Below are positions 44,873-55,400 of a stretch of DNA of 64,000 nucleotides, piece after piece (position 1 is the first letter of the stretch; every line of letters starts with the position of its first letter). Under the pieces are notes generated by a model that was not told the DNA's origin, ran no database searches, and saw only the letters and a program-made list of their open reading frames with translations. Both the position numbers and the translations under genes were made by a program. Source of the stretch: Candidatus Krumholzibacteriota bacterium (GTDB lineage Bacteria; Krumholzibacteriota; Krumholzibacteriia; Krumholzibacteriales; Krumholzibacteriaceae); contig JAFGCX010000007.1 of NCBI GenBank assembly GCA_016932415.1, positions 186,001 through 250,000 on the forward strand. The letters run 5' to 3'.

Positions 44873-45801
44873 GGAACCTCGTGGAAACGGTCGGAAAAAC
44901 GCCGCTTGTCCTGACGTCAAATCTCGCGCCGGGATCGACTGCCTCAATAGCTGTAAAACTCGAGAAGTACAACCCCGGTGGCAGCATCAAGGATCGGATA
45001 GCTCTTTCAATGATAAGGGACGCGGAAAGGTCCGGCAGGCTTGAACCTGGAGGAACTATCGTCGAGGCGACCAGCGGAAACACTGGGATAGGGCTGGCTG
45101 TCATAGCTGCGGCGCTTGGATATGGCATGAAAACGGTCATGCCCGAATCGGTGAGCGCTGAACGTCGGCAGATACTTGCTTCTTTGGGAGCTGAGATCGT
45201 GCTAACAAAAAAGGATGTCGGGATGTCCGGAGCGGTGGACAGGGCGATGGAACTTGCCCACGCGACGGATAAGGCGTTTATACCGATGCAGTTTGAAAAT
45301 CCGGCGAACCCGGAAGCGCACAGAAAGACGACAGGCCCGGAGATCTGGGAAGATACTGGCGGAAAGGTCGACGGGATCATCTGCGGCGTAGGTACGGGGG
45401 GAACTATAACCGGCCTCGGTGAGTTTCTCAAATCGAGAAAAAACACCATCGAGGTCTACGCTGTAGAACCGGCAGCTTCAGCGGTGCTCAGCGGAAAAGC
45501 GGCGCGGCCACATTCGATAGAAGGGATCGGAGCAGGTTTCATCCCGAAGATCCTCAACCGCGATATTATCAGCGAAGTGATCCCAGTGACGGAAGGGGAG
45601 GCGATCGCCGGAGCCAGGCTGCTCGCGTCGAGAGAAGGGATATTCTGCGGCATCTCATCCGGAGCGGCGATCGAAGCGGCGATAAGAATAGCAAAGCGAG
45701 GATCAAGCGCGGGCAAGCTATATGTCGTCATCCTGCCTGACGGCGGAGAAAAATATCTGAGTACGGGGTTGTGGGGCAACAGGCCGATCGGGATCAGGTA
45801 A
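44869..45801 (+). CDS. cysK: Cysteine synthase (O-acetylserine sulfhydrylase)
   Basis: PLP enzyme that turns O-acetylserine plus sulfide into cysteine. 310 residues, the usual size. The PLP lysine is Lys41 in [15 protein letters not shown] follows near residue 69 and the phosphate-binding GVGTGGT further on; SGISSGAA is the closing motif. Starts inside the cysE stop (4-bp overlap), which is consistent with a CysE-CysK complex. Its stop is only three bases from that of a convergent kinase gene, so no room exists for a shared terminator. Confidence 0.96.
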   Translation: MRNLVETVGKTPLVLTSNLAPGSTASIAVKLEKYNPGGSIKDRIALSMIRDAERSGRLEPGGTIVEATSGNTGIGLAVIAAALGYGMKTVMPESVSAERRQILASLGAEIVLTKKDVGMSGAVDRAMELAHATDKAFIPMQFENPANPEAHRKTTGPEIWEDTGGKVDGIICGVGTGGTITGLGEFLKSRKNTIEVYAVEPAASAVLSGKAARPHSIEGIGAGFIPKILNRDIISEVIPVTEGEAIAGARLLASREGIFCGISSGAAIEAAIRIAKRGSSAGKLYVVILPDGGEKYLSTGLWGNRPIGIR

Positions 45802-45804
45802 AAC

Positions 45805-48138
45805 CTAGTTGACGCAGCCGGGAAATCCAATTCTCCGGCAGAGATCACTGTAGCGCGGATCATCACGCAATGCGGCCCAGTTCTCTCCCGCATATATCTG
45901 CACAAGAAACTGGTCGCGATTTTCGTAAGCTTTTTCCAGCCAGACAAACGCGGAATCGAGATTCCCGAACTGCAGATACGTCATCGAGAGATAGCCACGG
46001 AGCATCTCATCTTCGGGAAGCTCCAACATATCTTCCAGAAGTTCTCCCGCCTTTTCGTCCTCTCCCGTCCTCGCGTAAAATATCGCCAGGCGAAAACTGT
46101 CGAGAGGAGCCGGTGAAAGAGCGATCCCTTCGTGGAGTACGCTCAGCGCCTCATCCAATCTCGACTGCTTCAAACATATCTCGCTTAGAAGATAATAGGA
46201 ATGGACGAATTCGGGGAACAGGTCGATCGCTTCCCTGCATTCCTTTTCAGCCTTTTCGTTCATCCCCAGCCGGTCGTAGACCCCCGCCAGATTGAGAAGC
46301 ACTCCAGGATCGTTCGGACCGAGCCTGTCTCCCAGCTCAATGAGTTTTTGCGCTTCTTCGTCGCGGCCGAGAAAAATCAGGTAATTCCCGTACCACAGAA
46401 GCCCCGTGACCGATCCCGGACTGAGTTCAAGGCAGCGCCGGTAATATTCCTCCGCTTCCACCCAATCCCACTCGTAGAGGGCTTTGACATCGGCGATCAT
46501 CAGGTACGCTTCGCCGAGGGAATCATCTATCTCGAGCGCACGCTCGGCCCACTTCTTCGATTCCTGCCAACCTTCCGTCGAGCTGAGTCCATCAAGAACG
46601 ATAAGATTGTTATATGCCTCGGCAATGCCGACATAAGCAAGCCCGTAATCAGGAGATCTATCTATGGTCTGCTTCATCAACTCGATCCCCCGCCTCTGAT
46701 CTTTTACCGTCAACCTCCCGATGTGGTAACGGCCCCTGAGATACAGCTTCTGGATTTCCGGATCGACCGTTTCAGCGGTGGCGAGAACAGCTTCCTCCTC
46801 GGGCGTAAGAACCGCCCTGACCTGCCTTGCGACCGATATCGCCACCTCCTTCTGCAGCGACAGGACATCCCTGAATTCCCGGTCGAAATCCCTCGCCCAG
46901 AGATGGCGGTCTGTCTTCGCATCGATAAGCTGCGTGGTGATCCTTATCTTGTCGCCGACAAGTATCGCGGAACCCTCAATGACCGCGTCGACTCCGAGTT
47001 CGCGTGCGATCTGGGGAAGGGATTTTTCCGAGTCCTTGTACTGCATCACCGACGTTCTCGATATGATCCTCAGAGAACTGATCTGTGAAAGTTCGGTAAT
47101 GAGAGATTCCGTCATCCCATCTGAGATATATTCCTGGTCCGGGTCTCCGGAGAGGTTCTCGAGCGGGAGAACCGCGATCGATTCTATAGAGCTTCCTCCA
47201 TCGCGAGGACAGAATTTTACGATAACGAAAACTGCCGCGAAGACGACCATCAACGCTCCCCTGATGAAGCGCCTTGTCGGATTGAAAAAACCAGCTCTTC
47301 GACCGGAGGATTTTACTCCCATATCAACAGGATTCTTGCCAGAGCCCAGATCGTTGATCAGCGCGCCGAACTCCTGATAACGTTCCTCCGGATCCTTCTT
47401 CAGCGCTTTATCAACGATCGCCTCCAGTCCCGCTGGCATCTTTACGCCGTATTCAGAGAGCGGTCTTGGATTTTCATTGAGGATCGAATAGATTATCGCC
47501 TGATCGTAATCGCCGCGAAAAGGGAGTTCTCCGCATAGCATCTGGTACAGGATCACGCCGAACGCCCATATATCAGCCCTGTGATCGACCGGCGATCCAT
47601 GTGTCTGTTCGGGCGACATATAGGCGACTGTACCAAGCGTCGTGCCCTCCTTTGTCAACTTCGATCCGCCCGGAGCGCTCGCGAGGCCGAAGTCCATTAT
47701 CTTCACCCTTCCGCTCGCAGTGATCATTATATTTGCAGGTTTGATGTCGCGGTGTACTATCCCATGACGGTGTGCTTCTCTCAACCCTTCAGCGATCTGG
47801 CTGGCGATCTCAAGCGTATCACCTGTGGAGAGTTTTCCCTTTTTTATTCGGCTCTCGAGAGCCTCCCCCTCGAGATATTCCATTACGATAAAAGACTGGC
47901 CGTCGGCTTCCGCAATCTCATGAATCGTGCAGATATTGGGGTGATTGAGAGACGCGGCGGCCCTCGCCTCGTTCATGAACCGGGTTCTCTCGTCTTCTGT
48001 CCCAAGAGCGCGAGAGGCGAGAAACTTAAGCGCCACAACACGCTTCAGATTCATGTCCTCGGCCTTGTAGACGACGCCCATTCCTCCCTGGCCGATCTTC
48101 CCTGTGATCCTGTAATGAGATATCGTTTTGCCTATCAA
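45805..48138 (-). CDS. Ser/Thr protein kinase with TolB-like and TPR domains
   Basis: A 777-residue membrane-spanning kinase. The cytoplasmic kinase domain (residues about 1-265) has GQGGMGVVYKA, the catalytic loop HRDIKPANI, DFG (KIMDFGLA) and GTVAYMSPEQ. A helix (ALMVVFAAVFVIVKF) follows. Then comes a TolB-like N-terminal domain (IAVLPLENLSGDPDQEYISDGMTESLITELSQI) and TPR units (LYLRGRYHIGRL, ALEIDDSLGEAYLMIADVKALY, EYYRRCLELSP...). TTG at 48138 follows GGAGAAGG and yields the family-typical IGKTISHYRI. Such hybrid kinases are common in this lineage; substrates are unknown. Confidence 0.92.
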   Translation of the reverse strand: MIGKTISHYRITGKIGQGGMGVVYKAEDMNLKRVVALKFLASRALGTEDERTRFMNEARAAASLNHPNICTIHEIAEADGQSFIVMEYLEGEALESRIKKGKLSTGDTLEIASQIAEGLREAHRHGIVHRDIKPANIMITASGRVKIMDFGLASAPGGSKLTKEGTTLGTVAYMSPEQTHGSPVDHRADIWAFGVILYQMLCGELPFRGDYDQAIIYSILNENPRPLSEYGVKMPAGLEAIVDKALKKDPEERYQEFGALINDLGSGKNPVDMGVKSSGRRAGFFNPTRRFIRGALMVVFAAVFVIVKFCPRDGGSSIESIAVLPLENLSGDPDQEYISDGMTESLITELSQISSLRIISRTSVMQYKDSEKSLPQIARELGVDAVIEGSAILVGDKIRITTQLIDAKTDRHLWARDFDREFRDVLSLQKEVAISVARQVRAVLTPEEEAVLATAETVDPEIQKLYLRGRYHIGRLTVKDQRRGIELMKQTIDRSPDYGLAYVGIAEAYNNLIVLDGLSSTEGWQESKKWAERALEIDDSLGEAYLMIADVKALYEWDWVEAEEYYRRCLELSPGSVTGLLWYGNYLIFLGRDEEAQKLIELGDRLGPNDPGVLLNLAGVYDRLGMNEKAEKECREAIDLFPEFVHSYYLLSEICLKQSRLDEALSVLHEGIALSPAPLDSFRLAIFYARTGEDEKAGELLEDMLELPEDEMLRGYLSMTYLQFGNLDSAFVWLEKAYENRDQFLVQIYAGENWAALRDDPRYSDLCRRIGFPGCVN

Positions 48139-48279
48139 GAACCTTCTCCACAATCAATATTTAAAGGGTGCCCTCTTTGTTATGCCGCCCTGCCCCGGAC
48201 AATACTAACCAGATAAGATTGCAGTGTCCATCTTAATCCAAACGATCTGATCAGTGATTTTCACAGACATCAGAGCCCC

Positions 48280-48308
48280 TTGACATATTCATCGATTCCG
48301 ATTATCAT
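48280..48308 (+). promoter_or_regulatory. Promoter of the 48.4-kb exported-protein gene
   Basis: TTGACA (48280-48285), 17-bp spacer, TATCAT (48303-48308), about 100 bp ahead of the start codon. Confidence 0.7.
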
Positions 48309-48405
48309 TTTATCAGCGATAACCCATCATTAATGTCATGAATCAAGCGGGTGGAACATTCACATTGGCCAGGGCTTTCGTGTGCCTGTCTGGAAGGAGT
48401 GGAAT

Positions 48406-49260
48406 ATGAGACTTGCTATTGTTTTGATCTTTATATCTGTCTTTCTCCTCCCCGGCGCGGCGGCGCAATCAGGTGGAACGATCAGTCTCTGGTCAGATAC
48501 TGATCGATGCCATATGTACGCCGAGCCTTCATCTCCTTTTGAACTTTTCAGTTGCTGGATATTCATCTATCCAGACGCCGAGGGCGCAATGTGTCTCGAA
48601 TTCCAGATCGACCTGCCTGACAATGTCGTTCTGATCGACTACGAACTGAATCCGATATTCGGTATCACGATCGATCCGATCACGCCATGGGTAGCGCCGG
48701 GAGCCTCATGGTGTTTTGATCCATGCCAGACAGACTGGTTCTGGACGCACAGAACAGATCTTCTGGCGATGAATTCCAATCCATCGCAGATCACCGTGAT
48801 CCCGCACGGCGACACAGAGTCGATAGCGGCGACGACATGCCTTGGCGTCGAAACAGAGATGCAGGTGGATAACATGTTCTGCGTAAATCAATACTGCGGA
48901 ATAATAACACCATATATACCGAGGCTTACCGGGATAGGGCTTGCTACCGGTACGATCCTTGTCGCGCGTTTCGAGCCGCTCATTGACAGCGCGGAAAACC
49001 GTTTCATCTCCGGGTATGTTCAGGCAATAGAACATCCAGAGGATATGATTGAAGTGATCGAATCAATGCCTAACCCCATTGGTGATGGATCTCTGGTTCT
49101 TACACTCGCGTCTCCCATGACAGACGCGAGGTATTACCTGCTTAACGCGAACACGTGCGGAAGGTGCGACTGCGGCCTGACAAGCAAGCCTTTCTACTTT
49201 GATGATGATATTGCCGCTGATGAATCATCGTGGGGGGCGATAAAAAAACTTGGCAGATAG
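48406..49260 (+). CDS. Secreted hypothetical protein with SWGAIKxLxR tail
   Basis: A 284-residue exported protein (signal RLAIVLIFISVFLLPGAAA). The mature part is mainly beta and cysteine-bearing: SLWSDTDRCHMYAEPSSPFELFSCWIFIYPDAEGAMCLEFQIDLP, and CGRCDCG near the end. The terminus ESSWGAIKKLGR matches that of the 8.4-kb exported protein (DSWGAIKQLHR), although the rest is not similar. ATG 48406 follows AAGGAG at six bases; an upstream in-frame ATG at 48382 is not supported. No family assignment. Confidence 0.72.
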   Translation: MRLAIVLIFISVFLLPGAAAQSGGTISLWSDTDRCHMYAEPSSPFELFSCWIFIYPDAEGAMCLEFQIDLPDNVVLIDYELNPIFGITIDPITPWVAPGASWCFDPCQTDWFWTHRTDLLAMNSNPSQITVIPHGDTESIAATTCLGVETEMQVDNMFCVNQYCGIITPYIPRLTGIGLATGTILVARFEPLIDSAENRFISGYVQAIEHPEDMIEVIESMPNPIGDGSLVLTLASPMTDARYYLLNANTCGRCDCGLTSKPFYFDDDIAADESSWGAIKKLGR

Positions 49261-49293
49261 AGCTGTCTGCTCAATCTTTGCCGTCAAGGAGCA

Positions 49294-49725
49294 TCACTGT
49301 TCGGCAGCGGGCCCGACAGCGACTTTCGCCGTGGCGTCCATAACAACGTAGATCCGGTTGTTATTGCTCTTCGGGTCGATCGGTATGACGAAGAACCCCT
49401 TCTTATGCTTGTTGTACCCAAGCGACATGCCGCGTATCACTTCGCCGTCCTTAAAATCCACTTTTATCTTGATCCCATGGTATGTCGTGCTTTCGCGCTG
49501 CTCGAAGCTCTTCTTCTCCTTGTAACTTTTGTTCCCCTCGAAGGTCTTTGTAAAAAAGACCGCCTTGAGATCGGCGACCTTGATATCCCTGACGTCTGAC
49601 GCCTGTCCCTCGAGTGCGACATTCAGGTGGAAAAGAGGCCTTTCGGGAAGAAAATCATGCGTGAATCCCTTAAGGACCCTTCCATCTTTGAAATGGACCA
49701 CAACGTTATTGCGTTCGCCAAGCAT
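49294..49725 (-). CDS. Duplicated small beta-domain protein (unknown function)
   Basis: A 143-residue cytoplasmic protein with two related halves: VVVHFKDGRVLKGFTHDFLPERPLFHL and, after a charged linker, IKVDFKDGEVIRGMSLGYNKHKKGFFVIPIDPKSNNNRIYVV. Each begins with the same V-x-F-K-D-G-x-V-x-x-G hook, suggesting an internal duplication of an Sm-like or PilZ-like barrel. Weak SD (AAAGG) before the ATG. I know of no assigned function. Confidence 0.65.
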   Translation of the reverse strand: MLGERNNVVVHFKDGRVLKGFTHDFLPERPLFHLNVALEGQASDVRDIKVADLKAVFFTKTFEGNKSYKEKKSFEQRESTTYHGIKIKVDFKDGEVIRGMSLGYNKHKKGFFVIPIDPKSNNNRIYVVMDATAKVAVGPAAEQ

Positions 49726-49979
49726 GCCGACAGCCTTTCGATGAGCCTGTGGAACCTGTCTTTCTCCACGCCATACCCCACCCGATATATCAATCTTTGA
49801 ACAAAAAGATCACATGGCGTGAGGATAGTACAACCCATTCGAAAACCGCAACTGCTTTATGCGCCTTGTGACACCGGGAATAAATCTTCGCGGCAGATAC
49901 TTACATTTCGGAACCAACTCATGTACTTTTCGTATTAAATTAATAAGCAGCTAATTAACCGTCACTCGGGAGGCCCCTG

Positions 49980-52259
49980 TTGAAAAAAACCATCCGTTAT
50001 GCCGTGGCTGTACTAATCCTGACAACAGCTTTAGCCGCGATTCCACCCTTCGGACAAGCGTACGCGCTCAACGCGGGAAAGGGAAGTCAGGACGATCCTT
50101 TCAAGGTCCCCCATAGCGCCGCAAAGATGAAGATCGATGCTGTTCTCAATGAAGCGGCCTGGAAAGACGCTCTTGAACTGATGGTCAATACGGAGGTCGA
50201 GCCGGGCGAGAATATCCCCGCGCCGGTCGACATGAAAGTCTATCTCATCTACGATGAATCGAATCTCTACGTCGCGTTCGTGGCGCTCGATCCAGATCCT
50301 TCGCAGATACGGGCCCGTTACTGCGACCGCGACGACCTTTGGGACGACGACTGGGTGGCGATATTCATCGACACTTTCAACGACGGCAGGCGCGACTACG
50401 GATACCTCGGAAATCCGTTCGGCGTGCAATGCGATATGATCGAAAGCGAGATGGGAGGAAACAACGCGTGGGACGCGATCTGGGACTCGGCCGGACGGAT
50501 AACAGCCGACGGCTATATTGTGGAAATGGCAATACCGTTCAACAGCCTCAGTTTCCAGCGCACAGACTTCGACCAGGTCTGGGGCCTCGACCTTGTCCGT
50601 TCATACCCCCGCGACGTGAGACATCACATAGGCCTCTGGGCGCGCGACAGGAATAACAACTGCTATATGTGCCAGGCTCAGAAGATATCGGGATTCGCCA
50701 GGGTCAACCCCGGCAACAACATCGAGATAGCACCGACTGTTTCGGGGATATTCGCCCAGGAACGAGAGGCTCATACTTCCGGTGATTTCATTGAGAAGGA
50801 AAAATCCTTCTCCCCCGGTATAACAGCCAGATGGGGCTTTACTCCCAGCATGACGCTCAGCGCGACTGGTAACCCCGATTTTTCACAGGTGGAATCTGAC
50901 GCGATGCAGCTCGATATCAATACCCAGTTCGCTCTCGATTATTCGGAAAAACGCCCCTTCTTCCTCGAAGGCGCGGATTTTTTCAACACGCATATGCGGA
51001 CTGTCCATACAAGAAACTTCAGCGATCCAGACTGGGGGATCAAGCTCACAGGCAAAGAGGGCCGCGGTGCTATAGGCTTTCTCGCAGTTCAGGATAAGAT
51101 TACGAACCTTACCTTTCCCGCCCAGGAATTCTCCGACGGCACCTCTCTCGACCAGAAGTCTATCGGCACAGTCCTGAGATACAGGCGAGACGTAAGATCT
51201 TCTTCGAATATCGGGTTCCTCATATCAGACCGTGAAGGCAAGGACTATTACAACCGTGTCGGCGTGGTAGACGGGAAACTTAAATTCACCAAGACTGACC
51301 AGGTCGCTATCATGTTCATGGGTTCGAGCACGAGCTACCCGGAGCAGGTCGCCACTGATTTCGGACAGCCCGTGGAAACCCTTGAGGGTGGAGCTGGCGA
51401 GATATACTACCTCCACGGTACCCGCAGCCTCGACTGGTACTCGATCACCAGGGCTTTCAGCCCTCAGTTCCGTACCGATATAGGATTCTTTCCGCGTGTA
51501 GACTACATCTATACGGAGAATGGGTGGGGGTACACATGGAATAACGATCCAGATCACTGGTGGAACATGCTCAACTTTGGCGCCTGTCACGAGACTGAAC
51601 ATAATTTCTCAGGGCAGAGGCTTCTTACCGGTTATTCATGGTGGGCCAACTACCGCGGAAAGAAGCAGTCGATGATCGACCTTATCGGTTTCGGACGCGT
51701 GCAGAGATACGGGAGTGAGGATTTTTATCTCAAGGGGTTGCATTATACAATGGGGTTTTATCCATTCGGAGCGATGAGCATATACTTAAACGGCATCATA
51801 CGCGAAGCGATCGATTACTCAAACGAGCGGGATGGCGTCCGTATGATGCTAAATCCTGTGATCGACTACAAGATAGGAAGACACCTCGCCCTCGGCATAG
51901 ACCACACCTACGAGCTGTTCAACGTCGATGAGGGCCGCCTTTATGACGCTAATATCAGCCGGGTGAACATGGTGTACCAGTTCAACCGCAGGACATTTTT
52001 CAGGTGGATCGGCCAGTACAGGCACTACAAGAGGAATGCCGGTCTCTATATCGATGATGTCGACCAGGTCACGGAGAATTTCTTCAACCAGCTTCTTTTC
52101 TCGTACAAGATCAACCCGCAGACTGTGCTTTTCCTCGGATACTCTGACACCTTCTATGGAGGGCGTGAATATGTTCCGGATCACGACCCCAGAGAGATCG
52201 ATCTCACGCAGACAGACCGTACTTTCTTCATGAAGATCGGATATGCATGGACTCAATAG
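49980..52259 (+). CDS. Outer-membrane protein, CBM9-like domain plus DUF5916 barrel (second copy)
   Basis: A 759-residue exported protein, TTG start after GGGAGG (six bases). CBM9-like sandwich: MKIDAVLNEAAWKDALELMVNTEVEPGENIPAPVDMKVYLIYDESNLYVAFVALDPDP and SAGRITADGYIVEMAIPFNSLSFQRTDFDQVWGLDL. DUF5916 hallmark: NPDFSQVESDAMQLDINTQFALDYSEKRPFFLEGADFF, then repeated aromatic-rich strands to the end (DRTFFMKIGYAWTQ). Paralogue of the 30.5-kb protein with the same layout. Outer-membrane beta-barrel location is likely; a role in glycan or solute uptake is inferred. Confidence 0.88.
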   Translation: MKKTIRYAVAVLILTTALAAIPPFGQAYALNAGKGSQDDPFKVPHSAAKMKIDAVLNEAAWKDALELMVNTEVEPGENIPAPVDMKVYLIYDESNLYVAFVALDPDPSQIRARYCDRDDLWDDDWVAIFIDTFNDGRRDYGYLGNPFGVQCDMIESEMGGNNAWDAIWDSAGRITADGYIVEMAIPFNSLSFQRTDFDQVWGLDLVRSYPRDVRHHIGLWARDRNNNCYMCQAQKISGFARVNPGNNIEIAPTVSGIFAQEREAHTSGDFIEKEKSFSPGITARWGFTPSMTLSATGNPDFSQVESDAMQLDINTQFALDYSEKRPFFLEGADFFNTHMRTVHTRNFSDPDWGIKLTGKEGRGAIGFLAVQDKITNLTFPAQEFSDGTSLDQKSIGTVLRYRRDVRSSSNIGFLISDREGKDYYNRVGVVDGKLKFTKTDQVAIMFMGSSTSYPEQVATDFGQPVETLEGGAGEIYYLHGTRSLDWYSITRAFSPQFRTDIGFFPRVDYIYTENGWGYTWNNDPDHWWNMLNFGACHETEHNFSGQRLLTGYSWWANYRGKKQSMIDLIGFGRVQRYGSEDFYLKGLHYTMGFYPFGAMSIYLNGIIREAIDYSNERDGVRMMLNPVIDYKIGRHLALGIDHTYELFNVDEGRLYDANISRVNMVYQFNRRTFFRWIGQYRHYKRNAGLYIDDVDQVTENFFNQLLFSYKINPQTVLFLGYSDTFYGGREYVPDHDPREIDLTQTDRTFFMKIGYAWTQ

Positions 52260-52308
52260 GGATTTACGGATAAAATAGATTCCTGTCCAAAGGGTTTCAA
52301 AAACTTAC

Positions 52309-52346
52309 AAAAAACAGGAGGTACGGTTATCCTGATCCGCCTCCTG
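52309..52346 (-). terminator. Second terminator of the giant propeller gene
   Basis: CAGGAGG (52315-52321) and CCTCCTG (52340-52346) form a stem; read on the minus strand it is followed by six T residues (52314-52309). Confidence 0.75.
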
Positions 52347-52382
52347 CTTCCCGGCAGCCTGTCCCATCGATGAAGATAAGGC

Positions 52383-52423
52383 AAAACCCGGCCGCCGGAC
52401 CTTCTTCTGCCCGGCGCCGGGTT
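52383..52423 (-). terminator. First terminator of the giant propeller gene
   Basis: Strong GC hairpin (AACCCGG-C ... CCGGGTT with an inner GCCGG/CCGGC) followed on the minus strand by TTTT, about 35 bp after the stop codon at 52458. Confidence 0.7.
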
Positions 52424-52457
52424 CACCGACCCCTTCCCCCGGATCAAAAATCGTGAT

Positions 52458-55400
52458 CTATCGAAGCAGGATCATCTTCTTCGTGCTGGTAAAGGCGCCC
52501 GCTTCAAGCCGGTAAAAATAGACGCCGCTTGCCACATGGTTACCCAGGCGGTCCTGGCCGTTCCACATTACCGATCTGTATCCGATCTCCTGCGTCTCGT
52601 CGACGAGGACAGCCACCTTCCTGCCTGCAACGTCATAGACGCTGAGCCTTACGTGGCAACGCTCGTCGAGAGCATACTGTATCCGGGTCGCCGGGTTGAA
52701 CGGATTGGGATAGTTCTGGAAAAGAGCGCTCGCTGCCGGCAACTGGTCGTCGTCACCGGTAATGCTCTCCGAACCGGTAAAGCCCCAGACAGAGAACTCT
52801 GTCACGCCGCCGCAGAATACGGAATTTTCATCGACGTCGAAATATCCGTACTGGACCTGCCACTCCGTCTCCAATTCGTCATACCTGTAGGGATGAAGAA
52901 GCGATTCATCGGCGAGTCCGGAAGCGTCGAACTCCTCCTGATCATAGAAAAGCGTGATATCCGCTTCGAACGTCGCCCCGGAAGGATAGGGCGTGATCTC
53001 GTAATACCTGTGGACCCAGTTGCTGAATCTTGGAATGTGCGGCGGGATATCGTTCATGTGAGCGACGATCCTCAGGCTGTCGAGAGTCTCTGACGCGAAG
53101 TTGATCACGGCGAGGGTGTGCGGCCCGTAGATGAACGGTATATCTATCCCCGTGGTATTGATGGGAAGTGTCACGAAATAGGTATTCTGATTGAGGAGTA
53201 TCGAGACATCCCCCGAAGAGTAGTTCATTACGGCTAGGTCGAGGTCCCTGTCACCGTCAAGATCAGCGGCAAAGATACCGTACGGTCCGCTGCCGGCAGA
53301 ATAATCCGCCTGGTGAGTAAAGGTGCCCGAACCATCGTTAAGATAAAGGGTGGCATCGTGAGAAGAATTATTCGAGGTAGCAAGATCGAGATCGCCGTCG
53401 CCATCGAGGTCAGCGGCTGTGACCGCTGTGGGGCCGCTTCCGGTTGGAATGGTCACCTGTGGGGCGAATGATCCGTTTCCATTGTTAAAGAGGATCGAGA
53501 GATCATTGTCCGCGCGGTTTACCGCGACAAGATCAAGATCGCTGTCATCGTCGAGATCGGCCGAGACGATAAAGCTCGGCGCGTCGCCGACGGCGAGCGT
53601 CGCCGGAGAGCTTAGAACACCATGACCGTTATTAAACAGAAGCGAGACTGTGTCGGAGTTGTAATTCGTCACGGCGATATCGAGATCGCCGTCGCCATCG
53701 AGATCTGACGCGTCGATCGAACTAGGGTAGGTCCCCGAGGGATAAGCTGCCTGCGGTCCGAACGTTCCGTTACCGTTGTTATTCAGGACCGAGACATCGA
53801 CAAGGTTCGCCGTCGCCAGATCGATATCTCCGTCGCCGTCGAGATCGGCGGCAAAGACCGCAACCGGATTATTGGCTGTCGAATATGTGGCATGCGAAGC
53901 GAAGGTGCCGTTTCCGTTATTGAGCAGGACGGAGACGTTGTCCGTCCCGGTGTTCGCTGTCACAAGATCTATATCTTCGTCTCCGTCAAGATCGGCGGCG
54001 AAGATGAAGACCGGATAATCGCCGACAGGATAGAGGACCTGCGTAGCGTACGTGCCGTCGCCGTCGCCGAGCAGGACCGAGACGTTATGGGAATTCCGGT
54101 TCGCCACAGCCAGATCGATGTCGCCGTCGCCATCGAGATCAGCCCCCTGGATCGATCTTGGGGCATTGTCCAGATCATAATTGGAATCGAGAGCGAAAAT
54201 CGCTGAACCGCTGCCGGCTACGGCGGTGAAAGTCCATATATAGCTGCTTTCCATGAACGCGCCTTCGGACGATTTTACCCCGGCGGTAACGCATACAGTG
54301 ACCACTTCTCCATCGTCGAAATCTTCAGCGGGATAGAACGTCGCCGTTTTTGAAGGGTTGTCATAACTGACAGTTCCCGCGTGCAGTCCCGTCGATCTTG
54401 AGTTTACGATGAATGTGCCGGCGTTTATGGTAGAACCGTCCATATCGATATCGAAAGTCGCGGTAATGTCCGTGCCGAGCGCGGCATTGAGTTCGTTTCT
54501 CGATGGCGTCGTCGAAACGACATGCGGCGGGTCGACGCTCATGAGCACCGAGACCTCCCATGAAGTATGATTCGCTGTCGCAAGATCGAGCTTACCATCG
54601 CCGTTGAAATCAGCGGCACAGACAGCAAGCGGCCCTGCCCCGGTAGCGCAGGTACGCTGCAGCGAAAAAGTGCCGTTTCCATAGTTCGGCAGAATGGAGA
54701 CTCTCGATCCGAGATAACTCGCCGCCACGAGGTCCTGGTCGCCGTCGCCGTCAAGATCGCCGGCGCACACGAAACTCGGCCCGTTATAAACGGGATAGAC
54801 CGCGTCAGTGGCGAAAGTGCCGTCTCCGTTGTTGGTCAGAACGGAGACGTTGTCATCTGTATGGTTCGCCGTAACTATTTCCAGGTCGCCGTCGCCGTCA
54901 AGATCCGCGATGCTGAGAGAATAGGCGTTGGTACCCACCCCGTATTCCGCGTGGGATCCGTAAGTGCCATCCCCGTTGTTTAAAATCACCGATACTTCGG
55001 CGGAGGTGTTACTCAGCGTGGCAATATCGATATCCCCGTCGCGATCGAGATCACCTGCTGAAATCGCCTTCGGATAGGCCGCTACCGCGTAAACTACCTG
55101 CGCGGCGAATGTGCCGTTTCCATTATTGATCAGGATCGAGACGTCATCTGAATATTCGTTAGGGACGGCGATATCGAGATGGCCGTCACCGTCGAAATCG
55201 GAGACAAAGACCGAACTCGGCCCGGTTCCCGCCCCGTAGGAGACCTGCGATCCGAAGGCACCGCTTCCATTGTTCTTAAGGATCGATACACTGTACGAGC
55301 CATAGTTGGCCACGGCGAGATCAAGGTCGCCGTCCTCGTCGAAATCGGCGGCGCTGGCGGCGCGGGGATTGATGCCGGTGGCGTATGCCGACTGCGAACC

